Counted from the first letter of the stretch, positions 13,812-22,579 are shown. The stretch is 37,194 bases of DNA from Planctomycetota bacterium (GCA_029259655.1 JAJDET010000024.1:1-37194), one strand, 5' to 3'. Notes: generated from the sequence alone by a model not told the origin. Program-made: numbers and translations.

Positions 13812-14996
13812 TTACTCGTCGACGTCGAACTCGATCAGCCAGAAGAGGGTCCAGTGCGTCGAGCCCGGCTCCTTCTCGACCTCGAACATCCCGAGCGGGA
13901 AGAGCGAGAGCTCCCACGCCTCGACGGACTCGCGCGTCGCGGAGGCGCGCGTGTTCCGCCAGTAGTTGAAACCGAACTGGAAGATGAAGTCGAGGAAGGA
14001 GACCCGCTTCGAGTCGATCGTACGGCGATACTCGAACAGGATCGGGACGTCGATGTCCGTCACCTTCCGCATGTCGCGGTCCACCCGCAGCGTGCTCTCG
14101 TGGGGACCGAGCGGGCCCTCGACCACGAGTGTCATGACGTTGACGGTGTCCGGGTTCGGCCCCGCGTCGACTCGGGCGAGGTCCTCGAGGGGCCATCCCC
14201 GATCCCGGATGCGGAGCATGAGAGCCCTCCGCAAGACGTCGAGATCGTTCACAGGGACTCCGTCGCACTCGGTCACGCGGTCGCCGATCCGGAACCCCGC
14301 TCGATACGCGGGAGACCCGACGACGACGCCCGTGACCGCGATCACTTTGCTCGAGCCCCCGTAGGCCTCCGTGACGTTGATCGGAATGCTCGCGACCTGC
14401 ATCCCGGTGTAGGTCTGCATCGCAGGCGAGTAGTCGAGCTCGATCGACTCCGTGCTCGAGTGACGGTCGCGAGCCACGTCGGGGACGACCTCGACGGACG
14501 CCGTCGACGCGCCGTTCAGCGGGTCGCCGGGCCGGCGGTAGACACGCAGGGTCAGGTCGAGCGGCTCGCCCGGCACACCGCGCGTCCGGATCAGGTCGGC
14601 AAACTGCTCGGCGCTCGAGACGTCATCGCCGCCGACACGGAGAATGAGGTCACCCGCGACGATCCCGGCTCTCCCGGCGGGCCCCTTCGCGTCGACGGAG
14701 TCGACCCAGACGCCGTGCCACGGCTCGATGCCTCCCTCCTCTGCACGCTGTCGCGTCACGGCCGAGACGGAGAGGCCGACGCGGGGCCTCTCGGTCACCG
14801 AGCTACGGGTGACGTCGATGCGCGGCGCGTTCCCGCGGCCGGGTCCCGCGTACAGGCGCCAGGAGCTCTTCGAGCCGTCGGCGTCCTCGGAATCGGCGAG
14901 CAAGATGCTGGAGCCGGTTCCATCGTGGTAGCGGACGCCGCGGCACGAGACGGCGGCGAGTGAGGCGACTAGCAGGAGTACGATTGTCTTGCGCAT
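13812..14996 (-). CDS. Lipoprotein with two PDZ domains
   Basis: A 394-aa lipoprotein with a signal peptide ending in the lipobox AVSC (Cys18). The first PDZ domain covers about residues 75-160 (VDAKGPAGRAGIVAGDLILRV is its carboxylate-loop region). The second is around residues 215-260 (VVVGSPAYRAGFRIGDRVTE, then CDGVPVND). A C-terminal part of about 110 residues is strand-rich and aromatic. No protease residues are visible, so it is more likely a peptide-binding or scaffolding protein in the envelope. Start ATG 14996 has GGAGGAA ideally placed. It lies 56 bases downstream of the zinc-finger anti-sigma gene and is the last gene of the apparent leftward operon. A PDZ lipoprotein beside a sigma/anti-sigma pair suggests envelope sensing, by analogy with RseA/DegS control; this is inference. 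Confidence 0.87.
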   Translation of the reverse strand: MRKTIVLLLVASLAAVSCRGVRYHDGTGSSILLADSEDADGSKSSWRLYAGPGRGNAPRIDVTRSSVTERPRVGLSVSAVTRQRAEEGGIEPWHGVWVDSVDAKGPAGRAGIVAGDLILRVGGDDVSSAEQFADLIRTRGVPGEPLDLTLRVYRRPGDPLNGASTASVEVVPDVARDRHSSTESIELDYSPAMQTYTGMQVASIPINVTEAYGGSSKVIAVTGVVVGSPAYRAGFRIGDRVTECDGVPVNDLDVLRRALMLRIRDRGWPLEDLARVDAGPNPDTVNVMTLVVEGPLGPHESTLRVDRDMRKVTDIDVPILFEYRRTIDSKRVSFLDFIFQFGFNYWRNTRASATRESVEAWELSLFPLGMFEVEKEPGSTHWTLFWLIEFDVDE

Positions 14997-15052
14997 GGGG
15001 TTCCTCCGTGGGTGGCCGGGGTACGACTCGCGGTCCGACACGGTTCCCTGAT

Positions 15053-16114
15053 TCACAGGGTTCCCTTCCGTTCCGCCTCGGCGATGAGCGCCCCGTTCTC
15101 TCCCCACCAGGCGCTCCAGCGCTCGCTGGTCGTGGTCTCTGCGGGCTCGTCGCCGCTGTCGAACAGCCGGAACGCATTGCGTCGCCCCGTCGGCGCGTCT
15201 CCCCGAAGAGGCTGGAGGCGCGCCGCGATCTCGGGATCGGACGCGGCCGCGTCGCGGATCGCGGTGAGGCGTCGTTCGACGAGCGCGACGACCGCGCCTT
15301 CGGGGTCCTCGAGCCGCGAGAGCAGCACCGGGACGACCTCGGAGAGCGAGCCGAAGGTCTCGAGGGTGATGTTGGGCCCGGAGTGCCGGAGCCGGATGGA
15401 GGTCACACCCGGCCGCCGGGCGGGCTCCGATACGCTCGCGAGGAAGGCCGGCTCGGGTTCGACGTTCGGGGCAAGAGCCCGCACGCGCGCCGCTTCCCCG
15501 AGGGAGTGCGCGGCGTCCGCGACGGCCTCGGAGAGACCGGAGAGGTCGAGCGCGAGGAGCGGTCCTCGCCTGACCGTCCGCACGACCTCGACCTCGATCG
15601 GGCGGTCGACGAACTGGACCACGGGCCGGTCGACCTCGACCAGGACGCGGCGCAGCTCGACCACGGGAACCTCGACCAGGCGGTCGACCACCTCGATGCG
15701 CGGAGCCGCGACCTCCATGGGAACCGGCTCGGACCGCGGAGCGAGGGCGAACCAGAGGAGGACGGCAGCCGCGCCCGCGAGCAGGGCGACGACGTGGGTC
15801 GCGATTCGCCTGCGCCGCGTGCCGCGCTCGAAGCGCGCCGCCGCCAGGAGGGACGCGCGCCGAAACTCGTCGTCCTCTGCTCGTGCGTCCTCTCGGGCGG
15901 CCGCGTCCACCGCGGCCAGCACGGCCTGCTTCACGCGGGGCTGCGTCTCGCGAGAACCGTGGTGGCGCAGCGCCCCGACCGCGCGCTCGAAGCGTTCGAG
16001 CTCCTCCGCGCACCCCGTACAGGCAAGGATGTGCTCGCGTGCGGCGCGCACGGAAGCGGAATCGCGGCCTTCGGCCAGCTCGGAGAGAAGTCCTCGTACT
16101 CGTTCGCAATTCAC
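15053..16114 (-). CDS. Zinc-finger (ZAS-type) membrane anti-sigma factor
   Basis: A 353-aa protein. The N-terminal cytoplasmic domain carries the anti-sigma zinc motif: Cys3 near the start and H-I-L-A-C-T-G-C at about 28-35 (H-x3-C-x2-C). A membrane helix follows at about residues 105-125 (VVALLAGAAAVLLWFAL). The outer part contains a striking Val/Glu/Arg-rich run of near-repeats (VEVPVVEL, VLVEVDRPVVQFVDRP, IEVEV) and then a mostly helical C-terminal domain. It should sequester the adjacent ECF sigma factor and release it on an envelope signal. GTG 16114 is chosen: AGGAGG lies seven bases upstream and the start overlaps the sigma stop as GTGA, giving translational coupling. Longer frames run into the sigma gene. 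Confidence 0.88.
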   Translation of the reverse strand: MNCERVRGLLSELAEGRDSASVRAAREHILACTGCAEELERFERAVGALRHHGSRETQPRVKQAVLAAVDAAAREDARAEDDEFRRASLLAAARFERGTRRRRIATHVVALLAGAAAVLLWFALAPRSEPVPMEVAAPRIEVVDRLVEVPVVELRRVLVEVDRPVVQFVDRPIEVEVVRTVRRGPLLALDLSGLSEAVADAAHSLGEAARVRALAPNVEPEPAFLASVSEPARRPGVTSIRLRHSGPNITLETFGSLSEVVPVLLSRLEDPEGAVVALVERRLTAIRDAAASDPEIAARLQPLRGDAPTGRRNAFRLFDSGDEPAETTTSERWSAWWGENGALIAEAERKGTL

Positions 16115-16710
16115 GATGAACCTCCTGCTCGCATCTCCACACCGGAACGCTCCCACAGGTCGCGGAAGGCGAGCCGGCCACGGTTGACTCTTGACTTGAC
16201 GGTTCCGACCGCGCACCCGAGCGAGTCCGCGGCCTCCTCGTAGGTGAGGCCCACGAGGTCGACGAGCGCGAGCGCCGTGCGAAACGGCTCGGCCAGCTCG
16301 AGGAGGGCGGCCTCGACCGCGCGCCGCTCGGCCGCCTGCTCGGTCGGATCGGCGCCCTCGACGTCGCCTCGAAACTCCTCCATGTAGAGGATCGGCGACC
16401 GCTCGCTGCGGCGCCCCTCGTCGCGCGCGGCATTCAGTGCGATGCTGAACAGCCAGGACCGGAAGCTCCCCCCCGGGCGGATGCCGGCATGCGGACGGAA
16501 GCCGGCGAGCGCGCGGAAGACGCGCACCCAGACGTCCTGCGAGAGATCCAGGGCCAGGTGCGGGTCGGCCAACCGGCGCTCGAGGACGGCGAGCACGGGT
16601 CCGGCCCAGCGCTCGACCAGCTCCTCGAAGGCGCCGCGCGAGCCCGAGGCCGCCCGGATCGCGAGGTCCTCGTCCGTCGCGGTCTCCGCGGTCGGGGTCC
16701 TCTTGGGCAT
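16111..16710 (-). CDS. ECF RNA polymerase sigma factor
   Basis: A 199-aa sigma-70 family ECF factor. Region 2 has FEELVERWAGPVLAVLERRL, DLSQDVWVRVFRAL and FRSWLFSIALNAARDEGRR (2.2-2.4). Region 4 has ALLELAEPFRTALALVDLVG and LTYEEAADSLGCAVGTVKSR, the helix-turn-helix that reads the -35 element. The linker is acidic (EEFRGDVEGADPTEQ). It forms a classic pair with the downstream anti-sigma gene (GTGA overlap). The upstream lipoprotein gene ends only 29 bases before the ATG, so the pseudokinase, lipoprotein and sigma genes probably share a transcript. No internal promoter is obvious. Confidence 0.94.
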   Translation of the reverse strand: MPKRTPTAETATDEDLAIRAASGSRGAFEELVERWAGPVLAVLERRLADPHLALDLSQDVWVRVFRALAGFRPHAGIRPGGSFRSWLFSIALNAARDEGRRSERSPILYMEEFRGDVEGADPTEQAAERRAVEAALLELAEPFRTALALVDLVGLTYEEAADSLGCAVGTVKSRVNRGRLAFRDLWERSGVEMRAGGSS

Positions 16711-16739
16711 GGGGCCAGCGGGATACGAGCCGGCCCCCG

Positions 16740-17213
16740 TCAGGGTTCCCGGTTCTCCCCCGATTCCAGGGCGCGGGCGAGCTCGTAGCGGCGGGTCAGG
16801 AGGGCGCGACTCCCCGCCAGGATCTCCAGGCCCAGCGAGGGCCCTGCGTAGCGGGCCGGGACGGTCGCCCTGAACGGGATGCCACGCGCGCCGTCCTCGA
16901 GCTGCCGCTCGGGCAGGAGCTCGGCCGGGAAGCGCGTCGCGCGGGCGACGACCACGACCTCGCGCAGGCGCGACACGCGGAGCGAGGCGTCGATCCGCAC
17001 GGTCCCGGTCACGGAGAGGTCACCGGACGAGTCGCGCTCGACGGCGACAGTCGCCGGCTCGACGCGCAGCGGGTCGGTCGGATCGACTGCTGCGCCGGCC
17101 GGGCCGGACAGGACCGGTGCCGGAGGGGCGGCGAGCAGCACGGCTCGCGGCGACGGGGGAGCGCTGCAGGACGCCGTGAGCAGGAGGAGCGCGATGATGT
17201 CTCGAGTCGTCAT
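16740..17213 (-). CDS. Small lipoprotein of unknown function
   Basis: A 157-aa predicted lipoprotein: signal peptide MTTRDIIALLLLTASC with lipobox TASC (Cys16), a Pro/Ala-rich stretch, then a strand-rich domain (VSRLREVVVVARATRFPAEL, and VPARYAGPSLGLEILAGSRA). I recognise no family. Its ATG overlaps the stop of the large pseudokinase/FGE-like gene as ATGA, so the two are translationally coupled and the products probably act together at the membrane. The sigma factor gene follows 29 bases later. Confidence 0.82.
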   Translation of the reverse strand: MTTRDIIALLLLTASCSAPPSPRAVLLAAPPAPVLSGPAGAAVDPTDPLRVEPATVAVERDSSGDLSVTGTVRIDASLRVSRLREVVVVARATRFPAELLPERQLEDGARGIPFRATVPARYAGPSLGLEILAGSRALLTRRYELARALESGENREP

Positions 17214-20200
17214 TCCCCGGCGGCGAAACGCGTTCGCCCTCCTTCTTCACTCAGGCGCGATTCGAGCACGTCCGCGGAGAGTGCACAGCGAAAGCCGACG
17301 CGCTCACCGCTCCAGTGCGGCGGCCGGTCGTCGAGCACCGCGAAGTCGACGAGCTCGCGATTCGCGCTGGAGGAGCCGGCGGTCCCGCCCGCGATCCAGA
17401 AGGAGCCTGCCGGCGCTCCAGCCTCGACGGCGCGCAGCGCGAGCGCTCGCGCGGGAGCTCGGACGTCCTCCGCACTCCACGGCGTCGCCGTCCACTCGGC
17501 AACGCCCGAGCAGAGGTCGAGGACGCCGGACTCGCGGTCCACCTGCGGGCGATAGCGATCGCCGCCGCGCACCGCGTACTCCCACTCGAGCAGCGACGGA
17601 AGACGCTTCTCGACCCAGGTCGCGTAGGCGGCGGCCTCCTCCCAGGTAACACCGATCGCGGGCGACGCGCTCGCACGCTCGCGCAGGCGCGTGAGCAACA
17701 CCGCCATCCGCCGCCGCTGGGGACCGGCCGCGTTCGCGGGCCAACGAGACGGATCGACGTAGCCGTCATCGGCGACGACGAACTGCAGGAACTCCTCGCA
17801 GGAGACCTCGCGCTCGTCCAGGTAGTAGTCGGGGACGGTCCCCGGTGAGAGCTCGATTCCCCAGGCCGCGGAGAACCGCACCAGACCGGCGGACTCGAAC
17901 AGCTCGGTCTCGAGCGCGTCGTCCCGTCCGCCGAAGACGTATGGGAACCCGGCGTTGCCGGGGACGAGCCGCATGTCTCCGACCGGGATCTCCCCGAAGC
18001 GGACGACCACGCGTTCGGGTCGCACCCGCGAGTCCTCGCGCGGCGCGAGAGCGGTGCGAGCCACGAGCTCCGCACGGTTCGCGAAGAAGTCGGCGGCCTC
18101 CACGCGAATCAGGATCGCGGTCGACTCGTCCCACTCCAGGGGGAGCTCGAGCTCCCCCTCGTACTCGCCGGGCGCGACCTCGACGACGGAGACGTAGATC
18201 GGTGCGACGCCGGGGCCCTCCACGACGCAGTCGACGATCGACGTGCCGTTGGGATCGCGGGCGGAGAGCCGCAGGTCGAAGGTGCCGTCCGGCTCGGGGA
18301 ACCACGGAGCGGAGGCGTGCGGACGCTGGAGCTCGAGCACCGGCCCCTCGCGCGCCACCTCGATCGAGACGCTCGCCGGGACGAGGCCGTTCCCGGCGGC
18401 GTCGCGCCCGCCGACGACGAGCTCGTGCGGGCCGTCGGCCGCCGGTTCCGGCAGCGCGATCGCGAAGAGCGGGCCGGGGACGGTGAAGCGCGCGGGCTCG
18501 CCGTCGCCGGACGAGAAGCTCGCCTCGAGCGCAGCGACCGGAGCGGAGAGCGCGGACCCTCCGAAGAGGACGGCCGCGAGCTCTGGTCGCGAGGCGTCGG
18601 TCCAGGTGAGGTCCGCCGGCGCCGCGACTTCGACCCGTGCGCCGCGCGGGACGACGACGAGCTCGTAGGTGGCGGCCACGTCCGGAACGTCGACGGGCTC
18701 ACCGCTCCCGGGATCGGTGCGGAACGCCTGGAGACGCAGTGTGTGCACGCCCTCGCGCGCAAGGTCGAGCGGGACCTCGCGATCGGCCGCGAGGTCGAAG
18801 GACTCCTCCTGGATCACGGCGCCCGCATGCTCCAGGACGGCGAAGACGCGCGCCGGAACGGCCGACTCGAGCACCGCGAGGAATGCGCCGCGCCCGTGCG
18901 TGTAGGTCCGCTCGCCGCCCGAGAGCTCGCGACGCTCGGATTCGAAGGCGAGCACGCAGGAGAGATGGACGCGCGCGGGACCATAGGCGAAGGAGAGCTC
19001 CCCCGTGCGGGTGCCGCGCTCGCGGCGCAGGTCCGAGCTGCGCATGACCACGGTCGACTCGTCCGCGCTGAACGCGATCGTGCCCGCGAGACTGCGCTCG
19101 CCCCAACGCTCGCGCAGGTGCGTGAGGTCGATCCGGTGCTCGCGCTGTGCGGGGGAGACGCCGCGCTCCTCGGGCTCGACGGCGCCGTCGACCTCGACTC
19201 GCCAGACGAGCTCTGCCGGACGATCGAGCTCGACCTGCAGTACGGGCCGATCGAGCGGAGAGAGGAAGACTCGCTCGCCGCGGTGCGGCAGCCGCCGCGG
19301 CTCGCCCGTGTCGTCCGCGTGGAAGAGCTCCACGACGGCGAGCGAGAGCGGGGTCTTGACGATCAGGGTCGAGAGCTCGCGCCGGCTCTCGCGGCCCGCG
19401 GCGTCGCGTAGCTCGAAGACGAGCTCCGCGGGTCCCGGCTTCAAGCTGAGCTCCGCGAGCGGGAGCTCGAACTCGCCGACTCCCGTGCTCTGCATCCGGA
19501 ACGCGCGATCAACGGTCGTGCCCCGTGCGCGAACCAGCGCACGGGAGACCTCTTCGCGACCCAGGCCCTCCACGCGCACCGAGAGCGTCAGGTCGTCGGG
19601 ATCGATGGTGACGCGCTCGTCGAGCTCGGCGGGAACGCCGTCGAACGCCACGGTCGCGAGGCGCCACGCGTCCGCGTCGATGAAGACCAGCGTGAAGGGC
19701 TCGAACGCGACGCGCCGTCGGGCGTCCCCGAGCGGTTCGAGCCGGACGTCCTCGCGCAGGAAGGGAGCTCCCTCGGGCCCGGAGAGCACGATCTCGCCGC
19801 GTTCGTTCCAGTGCGCGCGGAAGCCGTCGAGCGGCTCCCCCGTCGAGGCCAAGACGAGACTCAGTTCCTCGCCCTCGGCCGCGCGCTCGCGCCCGTCGAA
19901 GGTGAGCCGCACCTCGCGCCGCTCCGGCCCCATGAAGAGCGGCTCGGCCACGAGCTGGCCGCCGCCCGCGGCCGCGAAGAGGACACGCGACTCGGGGCCG
20001 CCGAGCCAGGTCGGGAGCATGACGAGGAGCACCAGGGCGCCGACCGCCGCGAGCGAGCCCAGCACGGCATGCGCAACGGAGGAGGTCGACGCCGACGGGC
20101 ACGCGCGCCGCGCGTCGGCCGCGTCGCGTGGGCAGCGATCCTCGTCGAGACACCTGTCGAGGAACGCCCCCAGGGCTCGCCCGCCGCGCGGTACGCGGAT

Positions 20201-21010
20201 CCGCTCGTCCGGCGTCTGCCCCGTGAGAGCGTGGAGCCCGACGACCGCTGCCGCCCTGACGTCGGTGCGTGCGTCGCCGGTCGGGATCACGCGCGCGTCC
20301 TCCCCGCCCACGAGATAGCCGGCAGCGTCGAAGCGCACGTGCGCGCGCTCCGTGCCGTCGACCGCGTCGCGCACGAGCAGGACCTGATCGAGGCGAAGTC
20401 CGGCCCCGACGAGACCCGCGTCCTGGGCGCCGACGAGCGCCTCGAGCACGTCGGCCACGACGCGCGTCGCGCGCCGCGGTGCGAGGTACCCCTCGAGCTC
20501 CAGCACGAGCTCGAGCTCACGGAAGGGCAGGAGGTCGGACACCGCGAACGCGGTGCCTCCGCCCGCGTCGCCGAAGTCCCTCCAGCCGATCGCGCGCTCG
20601 CCCTCGATCGCGAGGAGCGTCGCGACGCGTTCGCGACCGCCGGTGGTGGCGAGCTTCTCGCGCGCGGCGGGCTCGAACAGCTCCACCGCGACCGGACGAT
20701 CGTCGGCGCCCTCGTCCTTCGCCTCGTAGACCGTCGAAGCGTCGCGCTCTTCGAGCCGCCGCACGAGGCGGTAGCGGCCCGTGACCAGCGAGCCCACGAG
20801 ATCCAGATCCGTCGCGCCGTCGGCTATTCGATGGCGCAGGCGAGCGCCGAACGAGAGCCAGTCCGGATAGCGGAGCGCGAGCTCGTCGACGAGCTCGGGA
20901 TTGTCGGCCTGGAGCTCCGCAAGTTCCGGGAGCTCGCCGTCTTCACAGCGCCGCAGTGCCTCCGCGAGTACCGCCTCGGCCTGCTCCCGCTTCGCGTGCG
21001 CCTCCCCCAT
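17210..21010 (-). CDS. Membrane pseudokinase fused to strand-rich repeats and a C-terminal FGE-like domain
   Basis: A 1266-aa protein. The N-terminal 80 residues resemble the leader of Planctomycetota-type PknB kinases. Residues about 80-300 keep the kinase layout (GRYRLVRRLEERDASTVYEA) but have lost catalysis. The VAIK lysine is Glu110 (V-A-V-E), the HRD loop reads GAGLRLDQVLL, and the metal-binding DFG position reads FDAAG. One membrane helix follows (about 315-334). An extracytoplasmic part of about 650 residues is strand-rich and includes Ig-like segments such as PADGPHELVVGGRDAAGNGL. The last 250 residues are an FGE-sulfatase (SUMF1-like) domain (YYLDEREVSCEEFLQFV, VTWEEAAAYATWVEKRLPSL, EWEYAVRGG, VGFRCAL). 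The cysteine pair of catalytic FGEs appears missing. It is probably an envelope sensor or scaffold. The 3' end overlaps the lipoprotein gene. Confidence 0.88.
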   Translation of the reverse strand: MGEAHAKREQAEAVLAEALRRCEDGELPELAELQADNPELVDELALRYPDWLSFGARLRHRIADGATDLDLVGSLVTGRYRLVRRLEERDASTVYEAKDEGADDRPVAVELFEPAAREKLATTGGRERVATLLAIEGERAIGWRDFGDAGGGTAFAVSDLLPFRELELVLELEGYLAPRRATRVVADVLEALVGAQDAGLVGAGLRLDQVLLVRDAVDGTERAHVRFDAAGYLVGGEDARVIPTGDARTDVRAAAVVGLHALTGQTPDERIRVPRGGRALGAFLDRCLDEDRCPRDAADARRACPSASTSSVAHAVLGSLAAVGALVLLVMLPTWLGGPESRVLFAAAGGGQLVAEPLFMGPERREVRLTFDGRERAAEGEELSLVLASTGEPLDGFRAHWNERGEIVLSGPEGAPFLREDVRLEPLGDARRRVAFEPFTLVFIDADAWRLATVAFDGVPAELDERVTIDPDDLTLSVRVEGLGREEVSRALVRARGTTVDRAFRMQSTGVGEFELPLAELSLKPGPAELVFELRDAAGRESRRELSTLIVKTPLSLAVVELFHADDTGEPRRLPHRGERVFLSPLDRPVLQVELDRPAELVWRVEVDGAVEPEERGVSPAQREHRIDLTHLRERWGERSLAGTIAFSADESTVVMRSSDLRRERGTRTGELSFAYGPARVHLSCVLAFESERRELSGGERTYTHGRGAFLAVLESAVPARVFAVLEHAGAVIQEESFDLAADREVPLDLAREGVHTLRLQAFRTDPGSGEPVDVPDVAATYELVVVPRGARVEVAAPADLTWTDASRPELAAVLFGGSALSAPVAALEASFSSGDGEPARFTVPGPLFAIALPEPAADGPHELVVGGRDAAGNGLVPASVSIEVAREGPVLELQRPHASAPWFPEPDGTFDLRLSARDPNGTSIVDCVVEGPGVAPIYVSVVEVAPGEYEGELELPLEWDESTAILIRVEAADFFANRAELVARTALAPREDSRVRPERVVVRFGEIPVGDMRLVPGNAGFPYVFGGRDDALETELFESAGLVRFSAAWGIELSPGTVPDYYLDEREVSCEEFLQFVVADDGYVDPSRWPANAAGPQRRRMAVLLTRLRERASASPAIGVTWEEAAAYATWVEKRLPSLLEWEYAVRGGDRYRPQVDRESGVLDLCSGVAEWTATPWSAEDVRAPARALALRAVEAGAPAGSFWIAGGTAGSSSANRELVDFAVLDDRPPHWSGERVGFRCALSADVLESRLSEEGGRTRFAAGE

Positions 21011-21022
21011 CGTCGCGACGCC

Positions 21023-21028
21023 ATTGTA
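21023..21028 (-). promoter_or_regulatory. Candidate -10 element upstream of the pseudokinase operon
   Basis: On the minus strand TACAAT stands 12 bases before the ATG of the first gene of the leftward pseudokinase/sigma operon. A very short leader is implied. No -35 consensus is visible, which would be compatible with an unusual sigma factor. Confidence 0.35.
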
Positions 21029-21087
21029 CGCGCCGCTGATCAGACGCTCGCGCGGACTCCGTCAGAGTTGGGTGACGGGCGAGCCGC

Positions 21088-22242
21088 TTACCACCACTCC
21101 AGTCCCTCGATCAGCATCTCGGCCAAGAGCTCGTTGCCGCGCCTGCCGAAATGATAGGAATCGAGGAAGAGCTCCTCGTCCGCCCCCGCCTCGCCGAAGG
21201 CCCTCGACAGGTCGAGGAAGCGGTATCCCTCGACGTCTATCGCGGAGAGCTCGCGGCGCAGGGCCTCGTAGCAGGCCTGCCAGTAGTCGACGTCGTTCCT
21301 GGCCCGGATGTCGCGCTCCCGCGGCGAGAGAGCCTTCTCCGTGGTCACGATGTTGGGCTGTAAGGCGAAGACGAGCTCGGCCCCCACTCGCCTCGCCGCC
21401 GTCGCGGCCAGCACCACGTTCGTGGCCGCGTTCGAAGCGACGTCCTCCGGCGTCATCTTCTCCTTCAACAGGATCGAATGCGGCCTGAGCTTGGGGAAGC
21501 CGCCCGCGCGGTGTGCATTGTCGGCGAGCGTTACGAAGTGCTGGTCCGCGTTGCTCCAGAACCAGGCCGTGTCGCGCCGCTCCAGGGACCAGTGCACGTC
21601 GTTCGTGCCGCTCACCATGATGATGCGCGACGGCTGGAGGAAGCAGATCCGCTGTGTGACGATCAGCCGCTCCTGCATCGTCGCGTAGGCCGGGTAGGCC
21701 GTGTTGACGACCTCGTACATCGCGCGTCCGCGCTCGGCGTTCAGCCGCGACTCGAGCAGGCCCGGGATGGTCTCGGCCTGGGAGGGTGCCCCGGATCCGA
21801 ACGCCGTGGAGCCGCCGGTGACGAAGACGCGCTTCTGCCAGGGTTCGAGCGCGCCGTAGTCGGGCCGCTCGTCGCGGAATCCGAAGCGGTTGATCGTCGC
21901 GTTGTGGAACGTACCGGGCCGCGGCACGTGCCCGACGAACGGCGCCGGGATCGGCGGCGTGATGTAGGCGTACCTGCGGAGCTCTTCGACATCGTCTGCG
22001 GGCAGGCCGTAGACGGCGAGGATCCCCTCCATCTCCTCCTCGGACGTGTGCGCCATCTCGAGTGCCGTCAAGAGGGATCGCGCCTCCGAGTGGATGGCGA
22101 CGTGCTCGGTGAGCCGGTCCTCCACGACCCTGCGTCCCTTGTAGAACGCGAACGCGGGGATGCCCGCCGCGCCGAGGCACAGGAGCAGGACGGCGGTCCA
22201 GACGACGCGCGGTGACGGCTCGGTCGGGAGGGGAGAGCTCAC
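21088..22242 (-). CDS. Membrane-anchored SGNH/GDSL-type hydrolase
   Basis: A 384-aa protein with one N-terminal membrane helix (about residues 13-34) and an extracytoplasmic SGNH hydrolase domain. Block I is VTGGSTAFGSG (nucleophile Ser145), block III is VSGTNDVHW (Asn214), and block V is DSYHFG (Asp361 and His364 of the triad). The family includes esterases, and O-acetyl transferases or esterases of polysaccharides; the substrate is unknown. GTG 22242 begins four bases after the stop of a 50-aa DUF5989 gene. Such small membrane proteins are often found with SGNH proteins in polysaccharide or carbamoyltransferase clusters, but no carbamoyltransferase lies beside this pair. Confidence 0.88.
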   Translation of the reverse strand: MSSPLPTEPSPRVVWTAVLLLCLGAAGIPAFAFYKGRRVVEDRLTEHVAIHSEARSLLTALEMAHTSEEEMEGILAVYGLPADDVEELRRYAYITPPIPAPFVGHVPRPGTFHNATINRFGFRDERPDYGALEPWQKRVFVTGGSTAFGSGAPSQAETIPGLLESRLNAERGRAMYEVVNTAYPAYATMQERLIVTQRICFLQPSRIIMVSGTNDVHWSLERRDTAWFWSNADQHFVTLADNAHRAGGFPKLRPHSILLKEKMTPEDVASNAATNVVLAATAARRVGAELVFALQPNIVTTEKALSPRERDIRARNDVDYWQACYEALRRELSAIDVEGYRFLDLSRAFGEAGADEELFLDSYHFGRRGNELLAEMLIEGLEWW

Positions 22243-22246
22243 GCGC

Positions 22247-22399
22247 CTAGAAGATGTTGTAGACGAAGGGTTCGGCCACCCGGCCCCCGGTCAGGGCCAG
22301 CAACCCGCCCAGCACGATGAACATGAAGAGCAGCGGCAAGAGCCAGTACTTCTTCCTCACGCGCAGGAACGCCCAAAACTCGTTGATGAAATCGAGCAC
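22247..22399 (-). CDS. DUF5989 family small membrane protein
   Basis: A 50-aa protein. It begins LDFINEFWAFLRVRKKYW, then a single membrane helix of Leu/Phe/Met/Val residues, and ends GGRVAEPFVYNIF. The pattern of FW-FL-x-RKK-YWLLP, a membrane helix, and a G-x-x-x-P-F-x-Y-x-x-F end is characteristic of DUF5989, whose function is unknown. The GTG at 22399 is preferred to GTG 22408 because GAGGGG then has normal spacing and the N-terminus fits the family length. The SGNH hydrolase gene starts four bases downstream, so the two form an operon. Confidence 0.85.
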   Translation of the reverse strand: MLDFINEFWAFLRVRKKYWLLPLLFMFIVLGGLLALTGGRVAEPFVYNIF

Positions 22400-22579
22400 C
22401 GGATGCACCCCCTCGAACGGGTGTAGCGCAATCGAGAGAGCATCTCCTAACGGCGCGGCGGGGTCCAGTCACCGGGGGTGCTCGTTTGCCGGCGCGACGT
22501 TCGCGCTGGCGGGATCGCGAGGGGCTCCGTAGGGTTTGGGCCCCGCTCCGGGGAGGACCGGGAACCAAAGGAGGAAGGC

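Noticed and set aside
15053-16433. Upstream extensions of the PDZ and anti-sigma frames
   Set aside because: They run through the preceding genes and lack family resemblance; good Shine-Dalgarno sites and overlaps support the shorter starts.
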